Virus record (IMG/VR): IMGVR_UViG_3300042556_002013
Span: 1 to 46,215 of that record
Strand: one strand, 5' to 3'
Origin: a virus
Length of the DNA stretch: 46,215 nt
Made by a program: the position numbers and the translations under genes. A model generated the notes under the pieces. That model had not been told where the DNA came from. It saw nothing but the letters and a program-made list of their open reading frames with translations, and ran no database searches. Positions 1 to 9,907 of the stretch are shown here, piece by piece. The stretch's first letter is position 1; every line of letters begins with the position of its first letter.

Positions 1-141
1 TTCGGGTATTTGGTAATTAACCCTCGGACCAAGGTTTTTTTGCATTTCCTTAGCCTCACGGGTCTGTTGAAGGCCCTTAACGCCTTGAAAAATTGCCGAC
101 CCGGCTGAAAGTCCTAATCCTATTGCCGCTAATGGAATCAT
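1..141 (-). CDS. Partial virion-protein gene (N-terminus only)
   Basis: An open frame reads from an ATG at 141 off the left edge without a stop, giving 47 codons. The N-terminus (MIPLAAIGLGLSAG...) is a short glycine/alanine-rich hydrophobic stretch followed by a charged, helix-prone segment (KGLQQTREAKEMQKN). It starts 11 nt downstream of the stop of the 1448-residue gene on the same strand, so it belongs to the late operon. Such N-termini are common on phage internal or tail-associated proteins, but the rest of the protein is missing and I assign no function. Confidence 0.7.
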   Translation of the reverse strand, partial: MIPLAAIGLGLSAGSAIFQGVKGLQQTREAKEMQKNLGPRVNYQIPE

Positions 142-152
142 AATTCGCAAAT

Positions 153-3100
153 TTAAGATAAAACACCCTTAATTGCAACAGAGAAAAGAATAGACGACTG
201 ATCCGCCAGTGACGGGTCAAAGTAAAGGTTGTGAGTCAAGGCATTTGCCCTCATGTCTTCACCGTTTAACATCGCTCTATCGCTGTTGTACCAAAATCCG
301 TTTATGCCAAAACTACTAGGCTCCTGATCAGCAAGCACGATTAATGTGTTGTCGTCCGGAATACTGTAAGTAGCTGATGAAACATCCCCTGAAAATATAG
401 TCCCGTCGTTTTGTATGATGGTTATATTTTGTGTAAACAAGTCCTGTTGGTCCCCAGGAACAACCCAGCCATTAACCGGGAAACCGTTTGGCGGATCGTA
501 ATTACTTGTTATTGTAGTACCCGTGTTAAAGAACCTTGGGTCATACAAATTCTTTCTGTAGTAAACACTGCCGTACCCCTCATAGGTATTTATAATGTTT
601 GATGGCATTAAGGTTTTCATGCCAAGCGGGTAACTTCTGTTTGGATCTGATGAAGCCTCAATAGAAAATATATTATCAGAAATAAGACTTATGTCCTGGT
701 ATCTCTTGACGGCTAATGGGTTTTCATTTGATACAAACGATACCTTTTGAATGAATGGCTGACCGTGGAAATCCCAGCTTCCGTATTGGTTGTGAAGGTA
801 CATTTGATTGTTCCTGTCCCATCCAACTAGGGTCTGACCAAGGTTGCAGAACTGCTGGAAGTTGTAATCGTATGTAGACCTCCAGCGCATATTCACGTAG
901 TCAAACACAACGTGGTCGTATGTGAACCCGCTAGTCGTGTAGTAGTATGCGGGTATTAAGTATTCAGAAGCCAATGGTCCTAGACCATTTATCTGAATAG
1001 CCGTGTTGTTGGTTGGTATTGAAAAGTTAGCCGAGGTAACAACGCCGGTATAAACGGCTCCGTTTTCATGAACCACAACTATTTCAAGACCGAATAGATA
1101 CTCAGCATCTACACCCTGAATCAACCAAACATCAGTATTAAGAGACGGTGGATTGAAGGCGCCGACCATAGTTCCCGTGTACTGGTCACCAAGTCTGAAC
1201 GCAAAGCCAACCTCCCCAACCGTTTCGTTCACGTAAGTTCTAACTACCGGTCTGTTTGTTGAATTGTACGAAGCGGCAAGTTCCTTGGTCTTTGTTCTGA
1301 ACTTGTAATCCTTTTCCGTGCCGGGGTCTATCTCACTCACAACTATTTGCCCGTTAGCACCGGAGTACACAAACACCCCGGCCTTGTTGTCAAAGTACAT
1401 CGTTGTACCGTCGGGCAGTATTGCGTTTGCCCCCGCGTCCGAACAACCAAACAATGTCTTGTAGTCGAACCAAGACGCAAAGGTTTTACTAGAAACACGA
1501 ACGGTTGAATCCGAGCCAACCTCATTGGGGTAGAATTGGATGTAAATAGAGTTCTCCTTCCTTGGCTGAAGACACTTGAGAGTTTTACCCTCACGTCCCG
1601 ACATATAAGTTCTAACAACAGGACCGAACAGTGCGTTCATGTCCTCGATGTTATCGTTCAACAAAGAGAAAGAAGACAAACCGTTTATCTGGGTTCCTAC
1701 GATAAATGAATCAGAGTGAATAGCCGTTGCCTGGCGGTGAGTCATCTTAGCATTAGGATCCTCAATCCTTGTTCTTCCGGTTTCGTGTATGTTGCTTGGC
1801 CAGTAGTCTGAGTAGTTTGGATCCTCAATAAAATAATAAGCCTGAGCCGATTCTGCGGCCATACCTGTCTGATAGTTTCTTTGCTTTACATACACATCCC
1901 CGTAGCCTAAAGCGAATGTGGCTGGGGTAGAAGAGATTAAATCATTAACTGCTTGATATTGGTTTGTTTCAGCAGCAAATGGGTCACTGTCTATTGTGAC
2001 GTAAGCCATGCTAGATGTGGCGGCAAATCCAAACGCAAGTCTAGTCTGATTTGAAGACTGCTGGTAGGAAGCTGAATTAACTACTGCGCTAACCGAGTTG
2101 GTGGTACCGTTTAAATTGTGTATTGTAACAGAATACGTATTTCCTTCTAGGAATGTATAATCCCCATTCATGTAGAAGAAATAAGGGCCATTACCTGTTA
2201 TATACACATAGTACAAAGGCGGCGCTCCGTGCGCTCTATCTTCCGTGTGTGGGTTTCTTATGTCTATGGCCTCGCTTACATCTTTCCAAGTAGATACAAA
2301 CAAGTTTCCTGTATCATCTACCGAAGGTGTTGGCGTGTATATTTCTATCAGTTGACCAAACAGCTGTCCGTCAACCGAGTCTAATCCAGCCTGCGTCTCT
2401 ATGAGGCTTGTGTCAAATATGTTTGTATAAACTATTTGGCGTTGCTGTTCACCTCCCACCGGATCATACCCGACAACATCTAGTTCAAGATACGGCAAGT
2501 AGGCAACCTGGTCGGCAGTTGTTGCCGGTCCGTCCAGTCTTCTTCTTATGAATCTTATCTTGTCTCCAATTTTAATCTCATGGGCTATTGACGCTCCAAT
2601 GTTCTGATTTACATAGTACTTATCTATGTTTATTATGTATCTGTTGTTGGTTACCGTGTCTAAATATATTGAAGAAACGTATCCGCTTCCACCAACATTA
2701 CCAATCAAACTAATGTCATTTGCGTTGGTTGTGTACTGACCAAAACTAGAAATTTCAGTTGCCGGCTTTGCTACTATCCAATACCTGTCAGCCCATACCG
2801 GAGGTATGTGGTCTATAGTAAATCTTGCATTTACCGTAAATGGATTGTCGGCATTGCTAAGTCCAGTCCTGTCCAAATCATAAAACCAGGGAACGAATAG
2901 ATTCATGGAATCTACCGTGTAAACAGTACCGTCCCTATACGCCCTGTCTCCATACACAATACCAAATTCATGGGTGGCTCCTACTTTCAGAGATGGAGCG
3001 GAAAGCGTTTGCCTGTATGATCTTACCCTTGGATTAAAAACCCCATCTGGATTAGGACCCGCCGTAAAAGTATACCTAACAGCATTACCTAATGCAACTG

Positions 3101-4499
3101 CCGATGACACAGGGGTGTAGCCCAATTGAGACATGAAAGAGTTACATATGATATTCATTATCGCTATGTTCCAATCCATTGGAGTAGCCCCCGCTGCTAA
3201 TGCCGCGTCAATATCTGCTTGAGTTATCTGATAAACAAATATACCAATTGAAGCGCTAGTTGGCGCTGGACCTTGAAGCACCAAACCGGCAGAAAACGGA
3301 AACACATCGTTTGCGTTAAAATCATCAGTGTCTGTTGTTATTGATGAAGACGCAAGGCTGTATGTAATATCAAGATCAATTGCTGCAAATGGGTTCCAGT
3401 TTATTTCGTTTAACTGATAGCCAACCCCAACGTCAAGGATAAAAGGCTCCTCTGTGGGTTTGTCGTACCCCTCCCTGAAGTTAGTGTACACTATCTGGCT
3501 CGTGGGAAGGTACTCTTGACAGCTTGCGGTTATCGGTAGTCGATCGTAGTTCTTAAATACGTCTACAGCCGGAGTCGTGGCAACCCCTCCGTAAAACGAA
3601 ACAGTCCAAATAGTATTGTTTGGTATTACGTCTTGGTCCTTGTCTAACTGAAGAAATACCCCAAACGGAGGCTCTGTTCCAAAATCTTCCTTGTCATATT
3701 GCTGTACAGCGATATTAAACTTTCTTATGATCTGGGGACCTGTCTCAAACTGTATGTTGATTCCGTTACTGTTGTTTGGATAAAGCCAATTGGTTCCAGG
3801 TATCAATTCAGACTGCTGAGGCAATTCTAAATTAGAATACATCGACCACACTCCAGCCTCCCCGTTCTCGTAAATAGGCTGAATAATAAACTTGAACAGC
3901 TTGTTGCGGAGTTTGTTATCTTGTCTTGTAGGATCTGTAAAATAGGCTACGCGAGGCGGGTCCATCGGCCACTTTATCGCATCAATTGTTTGAAGCGTAA
4001 TTCCTCCAGTATAAAAACCATCAAGAAACTTTTGTATGTTTATCTGGTATGGAGGATTGAATAAGCGCGTTCCATCGGCCTCATACATCTGATTATCCCA
4101 GCGCCCGTCAGTCCACTTCAAAATATCATCAATGACGTTTGCGTGATAGATAGGGAATTCTCGGCTGAAGTTAAGTGCAGTAGCGCCAAACAAAAGATTG
4201 TGAGACTGCGTATCAATGTAGTACAGCCATATCTCATGAAGTCCGGTGGCCTTAAAAACAAAGTAAACAATCGCGTTTTGCTTTTGCCAAATGGTCGCAC
4301 CCATTATCTGATCTTGAATCGAAATGAAGGGATTGGGAATTAATAATGTGCCATCGGAAGTTTCTACGGCATATGCGTTACCAGAATTATATCCAAGTCT
4401 ACAATACGAGAAATCTCTATAATCTCCCTTAGGCACACCCTGAGGTGTGTCGTCGGTGTTTATACCGCCGGTAAATGCTATGACTTCGTTAAACTCCAT
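153..4499 (-). CDS. Very large virion protein, probably tail hub / stabilisation type (1448 aa)
   Basis: This is the largest gene of the window. It begins MEFNEVIAFTGGINTDD and overlaps the stop of the upstream 243-residue gene by one base. The sequence is rich in Tyr, Asn, Thr and Gly and in predicted beta-strand, with repeated short patterns such as 'SANFSIPTNNTAIQI' (about residue 1165) and 'SATYSIPDDNTLIVL' (about residue 1380). These suggest internal duplicated beta modules. There is no signal peptide or membrane segment. The N-terminal 'GGINTDDTP..VPKGDYRDFSYCRLGYN' pattern resembles large podoviral proteins that assemble below the ring proteins and are described as tail stabilisation proteins in crAss-like phages. 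That comparison is from memory of the family and gene order, not a search. A structural role is likely; the exact role is uncertain. Confidence 0.8.
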   Translation of the reverse strand: MEFNEVIAFTGGINTDDTPQGVPKGDYRDFSYCRLGYNSGNAYAVETSDGTLLIPNPFISIQDQIMGATIWQKQNAIVYFVFKATGLHEIWLYYIDTQSHNLLFGATALNFSREFPIYHANVIDDILKWTDGRWDNQMYEADGTRLFNPPYQINIQKFLDGFYTGGITLQTIDAIKWPMDPPRVAYFTDPTRQDNKLRNKLFKFIIQPIYENGEAGVWSMYSNLELPQQSELIPGTNWLYPNNSNGINIQFETGPQIIRKFNIAVQQYDKEDFGTEPPFGVFLQLDKDQDVIPNNTIWTVSFYGGVATTPAVDVFKNYDRLPITASCQEYLPTSQIVYTNFREGYDKPTEEPFILDVGVGYQLNEINWNPFAAIDLDITYSLASSSITTDTDDFNANDVFPFSAGLVLQGPAPTSASIGIFVYQITQADIDAALAAGATPMDWNIAIMNIICNSFMSQLGYTPVSSAVALGNAVRYTFTAGPNPDGVFNPRVRSYRQTLSAPSLKVGATHEFGIVYGDRAYRDGTVYTVDSMNLFVPWFYDLDRTGLSNADNPFTVNARFTIDHIPPVWADRYWIVAKPATEISSFGQYTTNANDISLIGNVGGSGYVSSIYLDTVTNNRYIINIDKYYVNQNIGASIAHEIKIGDKIRFIRRRLDGPATTADQVAYLPYLELDVVGYDPVGGEQQRQIVYTNIFDTSLIETQAGLDSVDGQLFGQLIEIYTPTPSVDDTGNLFVSTWKDVSEAIDIRNPHTEDRAHGAPPLYYVYITGNGPYFFYMNGDYTFLEGNTYSVTIHNLNGTTNSVSAVVNSASYQQSSNQTRLAFGFAATSSMAYVTIDSDPFAAETNQYQAVNDLISSTPATFALGYGDVYVKQRNYQTGMAAESAQAYYFIEDPNYSDYWPSNIHETGRTRIEDPNAKMTHRQATAIHSDSFIVGTQINGLSSFSLLNDNIEDMNALFGPVVRTYMSGREGKTLKCLQPRKENSIYIQFYPNEVGSDSTVRVSSKTFASWFDYKTLFGCSDAGANAILPDGTTMYFDNKAGVFVYSGANGQIVVSEIDPGTEKDYKFRTKTKELAASYNSTNRPVVRTYVNETVGEVGFAFRLGDQYTGTMVGAFNPPSLNTDVWLIQGVDAEYLFGLEIVVVHENGAVYTGVVTSANFSIPTNNTAIQINGLGPLASEYLIPAYYYTTSGFTYDHVVFDYVNMRWRSTYDYNFQQFCNLGQTLVGWDRNNQMYLHNQYGSWDFHGQPFIQKVSFVSNENPLAVKRYQDISLISDNIFSIEASSDPNRSYPLGMKTLMPSNIINTYEGYGSVYYRKNLYDPRFFNTGTTITSNYDPPNGFPVNGWVVPGDQQDLFTQNITIIQNDGTIFSGDVSSATYSIPDDNTLIVLADQEPSSFGINGFWYNSDRAMLNGEDMRANALTHNLYFDPSLADQSSILFSVAIKGVLS

Positions 4500-5230
4500 T
4501 ATCCTAAATTAAATTCTGATGCCTGTGCAAGTGCGTCAATCATTTCACTCAATCGTGGGGCCTTAATCAAAAGGTTTGCGCTCCATTGAGCTGCCTCGTA
4601 TTGCATCTGCAATTCTTTGTACTTGGCCTTGTCCTCGCTGCCTCCTTTGTGAAAACAGTATTCGCTCATCAAATACAAACGAAACGGCTCGGCATACCCT
4701 GTATCAATCAAGGTGTTTTCATTTACCTCCGAACCATTTGAGAAATACTCTATAATCAATTGACCGTCGGGTATGTTTTGGTCAAATATAATATTGTTAC
4801 CATCTATGCGGTAGTAGTTCACGTTACGTCCGCCGCCTAGCGTGTAGTTAGGTTGGTTGTAAAAGTATCCAAAGTAACCCGTTGGGAAAAACCCATTCAA
4901 TACCACGTCATCATTCTGATCGCTTTCGCATTGAAAAAACTCTTCTGGGTAAGTCAGTGAGGTGTCTGGTGTCAAAGTCCAAATGCGACGACCTGATTTC
5001 AATCCTACCTTGGAAATCCTCATGCAGTCGCCTGGCATCGTGAATACCCGCGCACCCGTATCTATCTTGGCGTATATTGTCTTAAGGCTCACATTCCCAT
5101 CGAGTGGAGCCTTCTCGCTCAAGTAATCAATAGCCACCTGAGTCATCCACGTAAGCTCACGACCTGCTGGGTTCTTACCCAAGCGGTACAGTGCGGATGT
5201 GGCGATATATTTTATATTCTTAATGGTCAT
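4499..5230 (-). CDS. Connector/ring-like or tail-tubular-like protein (243 aa)
   Basis: The protein starts with a helical N-terminus (MTIKNIKYIATSALYRLGKNP) and continues with a beta-rich middle containing 'MPGDCMRISKVGL' and 'YYRIDGNNIIFDQNIPDGQLIIEYF'. The ending 'EPFRLYLMSEYCFHKG' plus 'KYKELQMQYEAAQW' is helical again. This helix-beta-helix plan, the length of about 240 residues and the position just upstream of the giant protein match podoviral tail-tubular or head-completion proteins (P22 gp4 / T7 gp11 type). It overlaps its upstream neighbour by four bases, which suggests translational coupling. The structural assignment is likely, the named subtype is inference. Confidence 0.7.
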   Translation of the reverse strand: MTIKNIKYIATSALYRLGKNPAGRELTWMTQVAIDYLSEKAPLDGNVSLKTIYAKIDTGARVFTMPGDCMRISKVGLKSGRRIWTLTPDTSLTYPEEFFQCESDQNDDVVLNGFFPTGYFGYFYNQPNYTLGGGRNVNYYRIDGNNIIFDQNIPDGQLIIEYFSNGSEVNENTLIDTGYAEPFRLYLMSEYCFHKGGSEDKAKYKELQMQYEAAQWSANLLIKAPRLSEMIDALAQASEFNLG

Positions 5231-5826
5231 GATCTAGCTGCGGTAGTTTGTGCGTCAATTGAATCATTGTTCAAGTCGTCTTGGAAACCTTGAGTTGCCA
5301 ATACCTGCATACACATTTGGAAAAGCATCATTTCACCCGCGCCTGTTTCATCGCTTGGAATGATAAGCACGTCATCATCCTCCATTTGGTACACGTTAGG
5401 AACCATAGTAACCGTTACATTACCCTCTGGCTTTTTGTTGAAACGCAGCTTGTCCCTGAAAAGGATGGCCGCTGAGTTGTTTCCCCCACGCAATACATTC
5501 AATGCGCTTGATTCCGCCTTGGTCTGAACTGAATATGAGTTAAACCCAGAAGACTCGTCCTCTACGGTAAAGATTGCCATAGTCCCCGCGATTGGCTGTG
5601 GACTGAGGGTTACATAGTAACCGTTGGCATCGTTGGCCGGAGTAAATACGTATGGAACCGCCATGTCGCTTGCCTCGTAAGGATCGCGTGATACAATGTC
5701 GGCAAGGGCTAAGTTGATTACACGAGAAATAATGGAACGAGGATACAGACGACGCAAATCTTCCGGGGTATCTCCCCCAGTCAACCTGTGCTGTATTAAT
5801 TCGATGACTTGACGTTTTGTGATCAT
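5227..5826 (-). CDS. Connector/ring-like protein (199 aa)
   Basis: The N-terminus (MITKRQVIELIQHRLTGGDTPEDLRRLYPRS) is helical and is followed by beta-rich sequence. The acidic stretch 'MEDDDVLIIPSDETGAGEMMLFQM' leads to a C-terminal helix. It overlaps both neighbours by ATGA junctions at 5823-5826 and 5227-5230. Together with the flanking 251- and 243-residue proteins it makes a trio of similar size between the capsid genes and the giant tail protein. That is the place where podoviruses keep ring or adaptor proteins joining portal and tail. No catalytic motif is visible. Confidence 0.65.
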   Translation of the reverse strand: MITKRQVIELIQHRLTGGDTPEDLRRLYPRSIISRVINLALADIVSRDPYEASDMAVPYVFTPANDANGYYVTLSPQPIAGTMAIFTVEDESSGFNSYSVQTKAESSALNVLRGGNNSAAILFRDKLRFNKKPEGNVTVTMVPNVYQMEDDDVLIIPSDETGAGEMMLFQMCMQVLATQGFQDDLNNDSIDAQTTAARS

Positions 5827-6578
5827 ACTTTACTTGGCATTTGAGTCTGAATGTTCCATTGGTTTTCGTTACCAATACCGATGTAAGTTTTAATCAAATC
5901 AGTTAGGTGGTCCACGCAGCTTTCGGGATATTCAAATTCAACGCTTGCACTTGGAGTGCCAATTGGAGCTGTAGTTGCATTCGTGTGAACAGTTCCCGGT
6001 GGTAAATATACAGGGATTCCGTTCTCAATTTGATAATCAAATACAGGCTGAATTGGCTCTCGTATGTAAGTAAAGGTTATCCGTGGCATGTACGGATAAA
6101 TGAAATACCTGTCATTTCGTGTAACAAGTATTGGATCGTTTTCTTCTGGGTTGTCTACCGGGCTTGTAATCGAGTTACGCATCTTGGCGTCGAACTCGTG
6201 CTGGCTCACAAACTCAATGCTCCGGTAGTTAGTGTCATACGAGCAGTTGTTGTTGAGCTGCTCAAGGAAATTTGCGGTTGCCTGATACCAAATGTCGGAA
6301 GGAATTTCTGCGTATCCCCCACGCTCTGGTCGCCCCTGCAATACAGGCGTAAACGACATTGCTGGGTACTGAGGTGAACCTAAGGTCTTGATAAATGTCT
6401 GAAGGTCGCTAGTAATCTCTCGGTCACGTTCAAAGTTGTCTACCAGGGTGTTAAGATAACGCTGGTTAACAATCTTAATCGCCCGATTGAAGTCATCGGG
6501 TGTGATGTAGCCACCCCTCAGGTCCTTTCCAGCCCTGAAGAGAAGCTCATCATATATTTGACCGAGGTTAGTAGTCAT
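5823..6578 (-). CDS. Head-tail adaptor/ring-like protein (251 aa)
   Basis: The first 50 residues (MTTNLGQIYDELLFRAGKDLRGGYITPDDFNRAIK...) form helices of the kind seen at the start of phage adaptor proteins. The rest is beta-rich with 'RYFIYPYMPRITFTYIREP', followed by a C-terminal helix 'ESCVDHLTDLIKTYIGIGNENQWNIQTQ'. That ending looks like the subunit-interacting tail of connector proteins. The ATG overlaps the stop of the 775-residue gene by one base. Function is inferred from order and secondary-structure pattern only. Confidence 0.65.
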   Translation of the reverse strand: MTTNLGQIYDELLFRAGKDLRGGYITPDDFNRAIKIVNQRYLNTLVDNFERDREITSDLQTFIKTLGSPQYPAMSFTPVLQGRPERGGYAEIPSDIWYQATANFLEQLNNNCSYDTNYRSIEFVSQHEFDAKMRNSITSPVDNPEENDPILVTRNDRYFIYPYMPRITFTYIREPIQPVFDYQIENGIPVYLPPGTVHTNATTAPIGTPSASVEFEYPESCVDHLTDLIKTYIGIGNENQWNIQTQMPSKV

Positions 6579-8905
6579 TATAAGTTAATCTCAATTTTAA
6601 TAAATGAACCCGCTGCAATTACTGCATCATCTAAAACTCCCGCTGTGTTATACGTCCTAACGGTTATCGTACTGGCAGTATCTACACTAGATGTCGCAAA
6701 CCCAGCTGTTTGTAATTGTACAAACACGGCTGTCTGGGTTATAAATACTGGGGCAGCAGCAGTTATTGTGTACACGCCAACTCCAGTATTACTTATTGAA
6801 ACACTCGATCCAGTTGTATTTCCAAATTCAGCTATTTGAATTGCCCCTCCAGAAAATCTCGTTCTACCAGTGTAAAATCGAGTGCCCATTTCAATTATAT
6901 TCCCAGAACTATCAACAGCTAAATTGTACCTAGCAACACCCGTGATTGTACCTCCGCCATACCCGTTAAGAGTTACAGAACTATTTGGGTTTAGTGTAAA
7001 ACCCGTGCTTTCTACTCCTGCGAGTTTTGTTGTAAACTTAATGTCAGAACTTTGAGCAGTAGCATCAACCCAAGTGCTTATGATTTTAGACGTAACACCA
7101 ACTGATCCACCAACATTTTCGGAAGCAAACCAAATTGAACTTCCAATTCCATTCGAAGCAGCTCCAGCAGTGTTTGTTGTTGTTAAAAGAGCATTTATAC
7201 CTACACCCGAAGAACCTCTATTTACGTCCAACAAAAGAGGAATGCCATCAGTCGCAATTACTTGCAATGTCCCATCATCACTTGTAATGATAAAGTCGTT
7301 TCCATTTACATCAATAGTAGTGTCGTCATCAAGAACACCTCCAAGACCAAGGTTATTACCATTTTTAGTTAACCCATTCTCTCCATCAAATATCGCTAAA
7401 GCATCTACCTGATCCAACTGAAGCTGAACATTAATTGCTGTTAAAAAGTTATGGCCTGTGTTATCAGCCGGAATATCAATTGCATCTGGAGTAACTCCAG
7501 GAGCATAATATTCTACCCAAACAGCATTTCCAGCCTCGTTATCAGTACAGCGATAGAGAATACCTGTGTTAAAGTCCTGCCATAGTGCGCCAATTTCAAC
7601 GCCCAATGTCTCATCCTCTTCATCAGCGGGAATACCATCAAACAGCCGAAATTGAAATGAAGCAATTAAACTTTCGATAACCGAAACCCCAGAGTTGTTC
7701 GATACCCAGTAATAAGTCTCATCATCACAACAAGCGCATTCGCATCCAGAAGCGTCAAGTTGAGCCTGAAGATGAGCAATTGCATCCCTGTATTTATCCA
7801 GTTCGCCACAAGACTTATAGTTCATTGCCTCAATGTAATACATTAAAACATTGTCTACAAATACTTGGTACTTAGAGATTCTGTTACGAACAAGTTCCGC
7901 TTGATGAGCAGCTCGAAGGTTCTCGATACAAGGAACAAGCCCGCAAAGGCTTCCCGCACAACTTACTTGAAACTCTTTAATGACTGATCTTGAGTAAAGA
8001 ACAATAAGACCACTTGTTTGAGTTTGTTGGATTTGTTGGGTCAACGAAACCGTATACGTACCTGTTGCAAGTGGGGTTTCCACGCCTGGAGCGCTAGGAT
8101 ATGGAAGTGAAGTAACTACCACATTCCCAGGGAACGTTGGACTAAGAGTAGCCCAAGATGGATAGTTGATTGTACAGTTCAAACTCGCCACCACTTCATT
8201 AGCAGCAAGAGGAGTCGTATTCGCAACAGCCCATGTTCCGCTGTCCCCTACTTCGCAATCATATATAAAACTAACATCTGCATTTACTTGAGTGCATCCT
8301 GCGTAAGAAAAGACCCTAGAAAATTGCACATTCGTTATATCAAACGCAAATCCCGTAAATAAAGGAGACGAAATAGGAGTAGATGTTACTATGTTTATGT
8401 TGGGATCCGTAAACTCAATGGACTCAATGATAACATCAAATTGAGCTGGCGCTCCTAAAACAAGATTTATGTCGTCACCGGGTTCCAAGAAATCAACAAG
8501 CCAAGGTGTGCTTCCGTCAACGACCATAACATTTGCCGTTGGAATGGTAACAATGCTAAGTGGAGTAGCCGAAGTGTTTAATCTAAGGCTGTACTGAAAA
8601 GTGTAAACACCATTTGCCACATTTCCATTAAGGTCAAGTGGCAAATCAAAAGTATAAGTAGGAACCCCATCATCGACAAAATTCCAGTTCTGAAGGTCGA
8701 TCATGGGAGTTCCAACAGTATTCAAATTGACGATAATATCGCCATTAAAAGTGACAACACCTAATCCTTTTGCCTCCGTAAGAAGAAGGTTAACTCCAAG
8801 ACCAGCATAGTCGGTCGAATCTACAATAATACCTCGCGGCTGTAACGCACCCGTAACTGGGTTGGTGTACGTTAAGTCAAACGAAAAGGATACGGTGCTA
8901 ATCAT
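6578..8905 (-). CDS. Fibre/appendage-like virion protein with a Cys cluster (775 aa)
   Basis: A long beta-rich, Thr/Asn/Gly-rich protein that reads like a phage appendage or decoration protein. The N-terminal 310 residues carry Ig-like beta segments. A helical linker (about residues 330-385, 'RNRISKYQVFVDNVLMYYIEAMNYKSCGELDKYRDAIAHLQ') follows, and then a tight CECACC cluster near residue 388, possibly a metal site or disulphide knot. The C-terminal third (IDIPADNTGHNFLTAINVQL..., 'GITGVARYNLAVDSSGNII'-like segments) resembles trimeric fibre shafts in Bacteroidota phages. It ends five bases before its upstream neighbour begins. A virion role is likely, receptor binding is possible, the exact place is unknown. 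Confidence 0.6.
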   Translation of the reverse strand: MISTVSFSFDLTYTNPVTGALQPRGIIVDSTDYAGLGVNLLLTEAKGLGVVTFNGDIIVNLNTVGTPMIDLQNWNFVDDGVPTYTFDLPLDLNGNVANGVYTFQYSLRLNTSATPLSIVTIPTANVMVVDGSTPWLVDFLEPGDDINLVLGAPAQFDVIIESIEFTDPNINIVTSTPISSPLFTGFAFDITNVQFSRVFSYAGCTQVNADVSFIYDCEVGDSGTWAVANTTPLAANEVVASLNCTINYPSWATLSPTFPGNVVVTSLPYPSAPGVETPLATGTYTVSLTQQIQQTQTSGLIVLYSRSVIKEFQVSCAGSLCGLVPCIENLRAAHQAELVRNRISKYQVFVDNVLMYYIEAMNYKSCGELDKYRDAIAHLQAQLDASGCECACCDDETYYWVSNNSGVSVIESLIASFQFRLFDGIPADEEDETLGVEIGALWQDFNTGILYRCTDNEAGNAVWVEYYAPGVTPDAIDIPADNTGHNFLTAINVQLQLDQVDALAIFDGENGLTKNGNNLGLGGVLDDDTTIDVNGNDFIITSDDGTLQVIATDGIPLLLDVNRGSSGVGINALLTTTNTAGAASNGIGSSIWFASENVGGSVGVTSKIISTWVDATAQSSDIKFTTKLAGVESTGFTLNPNSSVTLNGYGGGTITGVARYNLAVDSSGNIIEMGTRFYTGRTRFSGGAIQIAEFGNTTGSSVSISNTGVGVYTITAAAPVFITQTAVFVQLQTAGFATSSVDTASTITVRTYNTAGVLDDAVIAAGSFIKIEINL

Positions 8906-8909
8906 CTTT

Positions 8910-9839
8910 TTATAGTTTTCTTAATTTACCTAATAATTCTTCATTTACCTTGAGGTGGTCAATCAGAGCAAATGCAGCCTCGCTACCCGTCTGTGCTGAT
9001 TCAAAGAATGGTGATTTCAACCACTTTGTTCCATCGCCTCTACGGTCGCGAATATACCACATTCCGTCCTCATTTTTGATAAAATTCTCACTTATCAGTC
9101 GGTTAACTAATTCGTGGATAGACTCTCCCTCTGGAGCCTTTGCTTGTTGAGGTTTAGATGAACCGAGGATTTCGAACGCGTTCTTCCTGAAAGTTTCGCT
9201 TCCGCTTCTGATTGCGTCATGAAGCATTACGCGAGTTTCGTCTTCAGTGAACAAAGGCTTCATACCCAAGCCTTCTACGGCCTTTAGAATGGTATTGTAA
9301 TCAGTATCGAAATAAATGAGGTTCTCAAGATCGCGAGCAGCTCTTGCTGCGCCAATCTTAGTCTTAGCCTCAACATCCTTCTTCTCGTATTCGTATTTTA
9401 CACCATACGATTTTTGCAAAGACTTATTTCCGTCTACAACTGGGCAAATGTAGTGCACGTAGAAAAGAAGGTCTTTTTGATGTGGCTGAATTGTAAATCC
9501 ATCCCCTATTTGAATTCTTGAATTTTGATACCTAAAAGAACCACTAATATTACTTGGTGCTGAAGTGGTATACATTAAGGTGTATTCTGAATCCGTTTCC
9601 TGGTCGTAAAAATTACCCCTTGATTTAATTGATGTGGCTCCGGGGGTACTGATCATTAATATTGGTTCAGCATCTGTATTGTTTGTTGGAACCTTGTAAG
9701 TTTTCAATTTATGTTCATCTTTAACACGCAAAACGACTGGGCGTTTTTCAGTGAAAAAATACGGAAATTCATTTCTTAATTCCTGCTCTGCCCATTCCGG
9801 AACATCTACAGGAGAGTTGTTGCTTAGATCAAATAACAT
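8910..9839 (-). CDS. Structural/morphogenesis protein downstream of the capsid gene (309 aa)
   Basis: The protein begins MLFDLSNNSPVDVPEWAEQEL. It contains a beta-rich middle (residues about 60-150) and a charged helical C-terminal half with 'AAFALIDHLKVNEELLGKLRKL' at the end. No catalytic motif, signal peptide or membrane segment is visible. It lies between the major capsid gene and the fibre-like gene, but a hairpin terminator separates it from the capsid gene, so it should be expressed at a lower level than capsid. A head-associated role is a guess from position. Confidence 0.6.
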   Translation of the reverse strand: MLFDLSNNSPVDVPEWAEQELRNEFPYFFTEKRPVVLRVKDEHKLKTYKVPTNNTDAEPILMISTPGATSIKSRGNFYDQETDSEYTLMYTTSAPSNISGSFRYQNSRIQIGDGFTIQPHQKDLLFYVHYICPVVDGNKSLQKSYGVKYEYEKKDVEAKTKIGAARAARDLENLIYFDTDYNTILKAVEGLGMKPLFTEDETRVMLHDAIRSGSETFRKNAFEILGSSKPQQAKAPEGESIHELVNRLISENFIKNEDGMWYIRDRRGDGTKWLKSPFFESAQTGSEAAFALIDHLKVNEELLGKLRKL

Positions 9840-9861
9840 ATCGTTTTATTTTTTGTTTGTG

Positions 9862-9889
9862 AAAAATAGGGAGAGGTTTCCCCCTCCCC
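9862..9889 (-). terminator. Intrinsic terminator after the capsid gene
   Basis: Read on the minus strand, the 3' side of the capsid gene is followed by a G/C hairpin (arms 9882-9889 and 9869-9876 with one mismatch) and then a U-rich tract (9862-9868). A partial terminator directly after the major capsid gene is a common way to make that message most abundant. Confidence 0.6.
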
Positions 9890-9907
9890 ATTTTGAATTT
9901 ACTAAGA

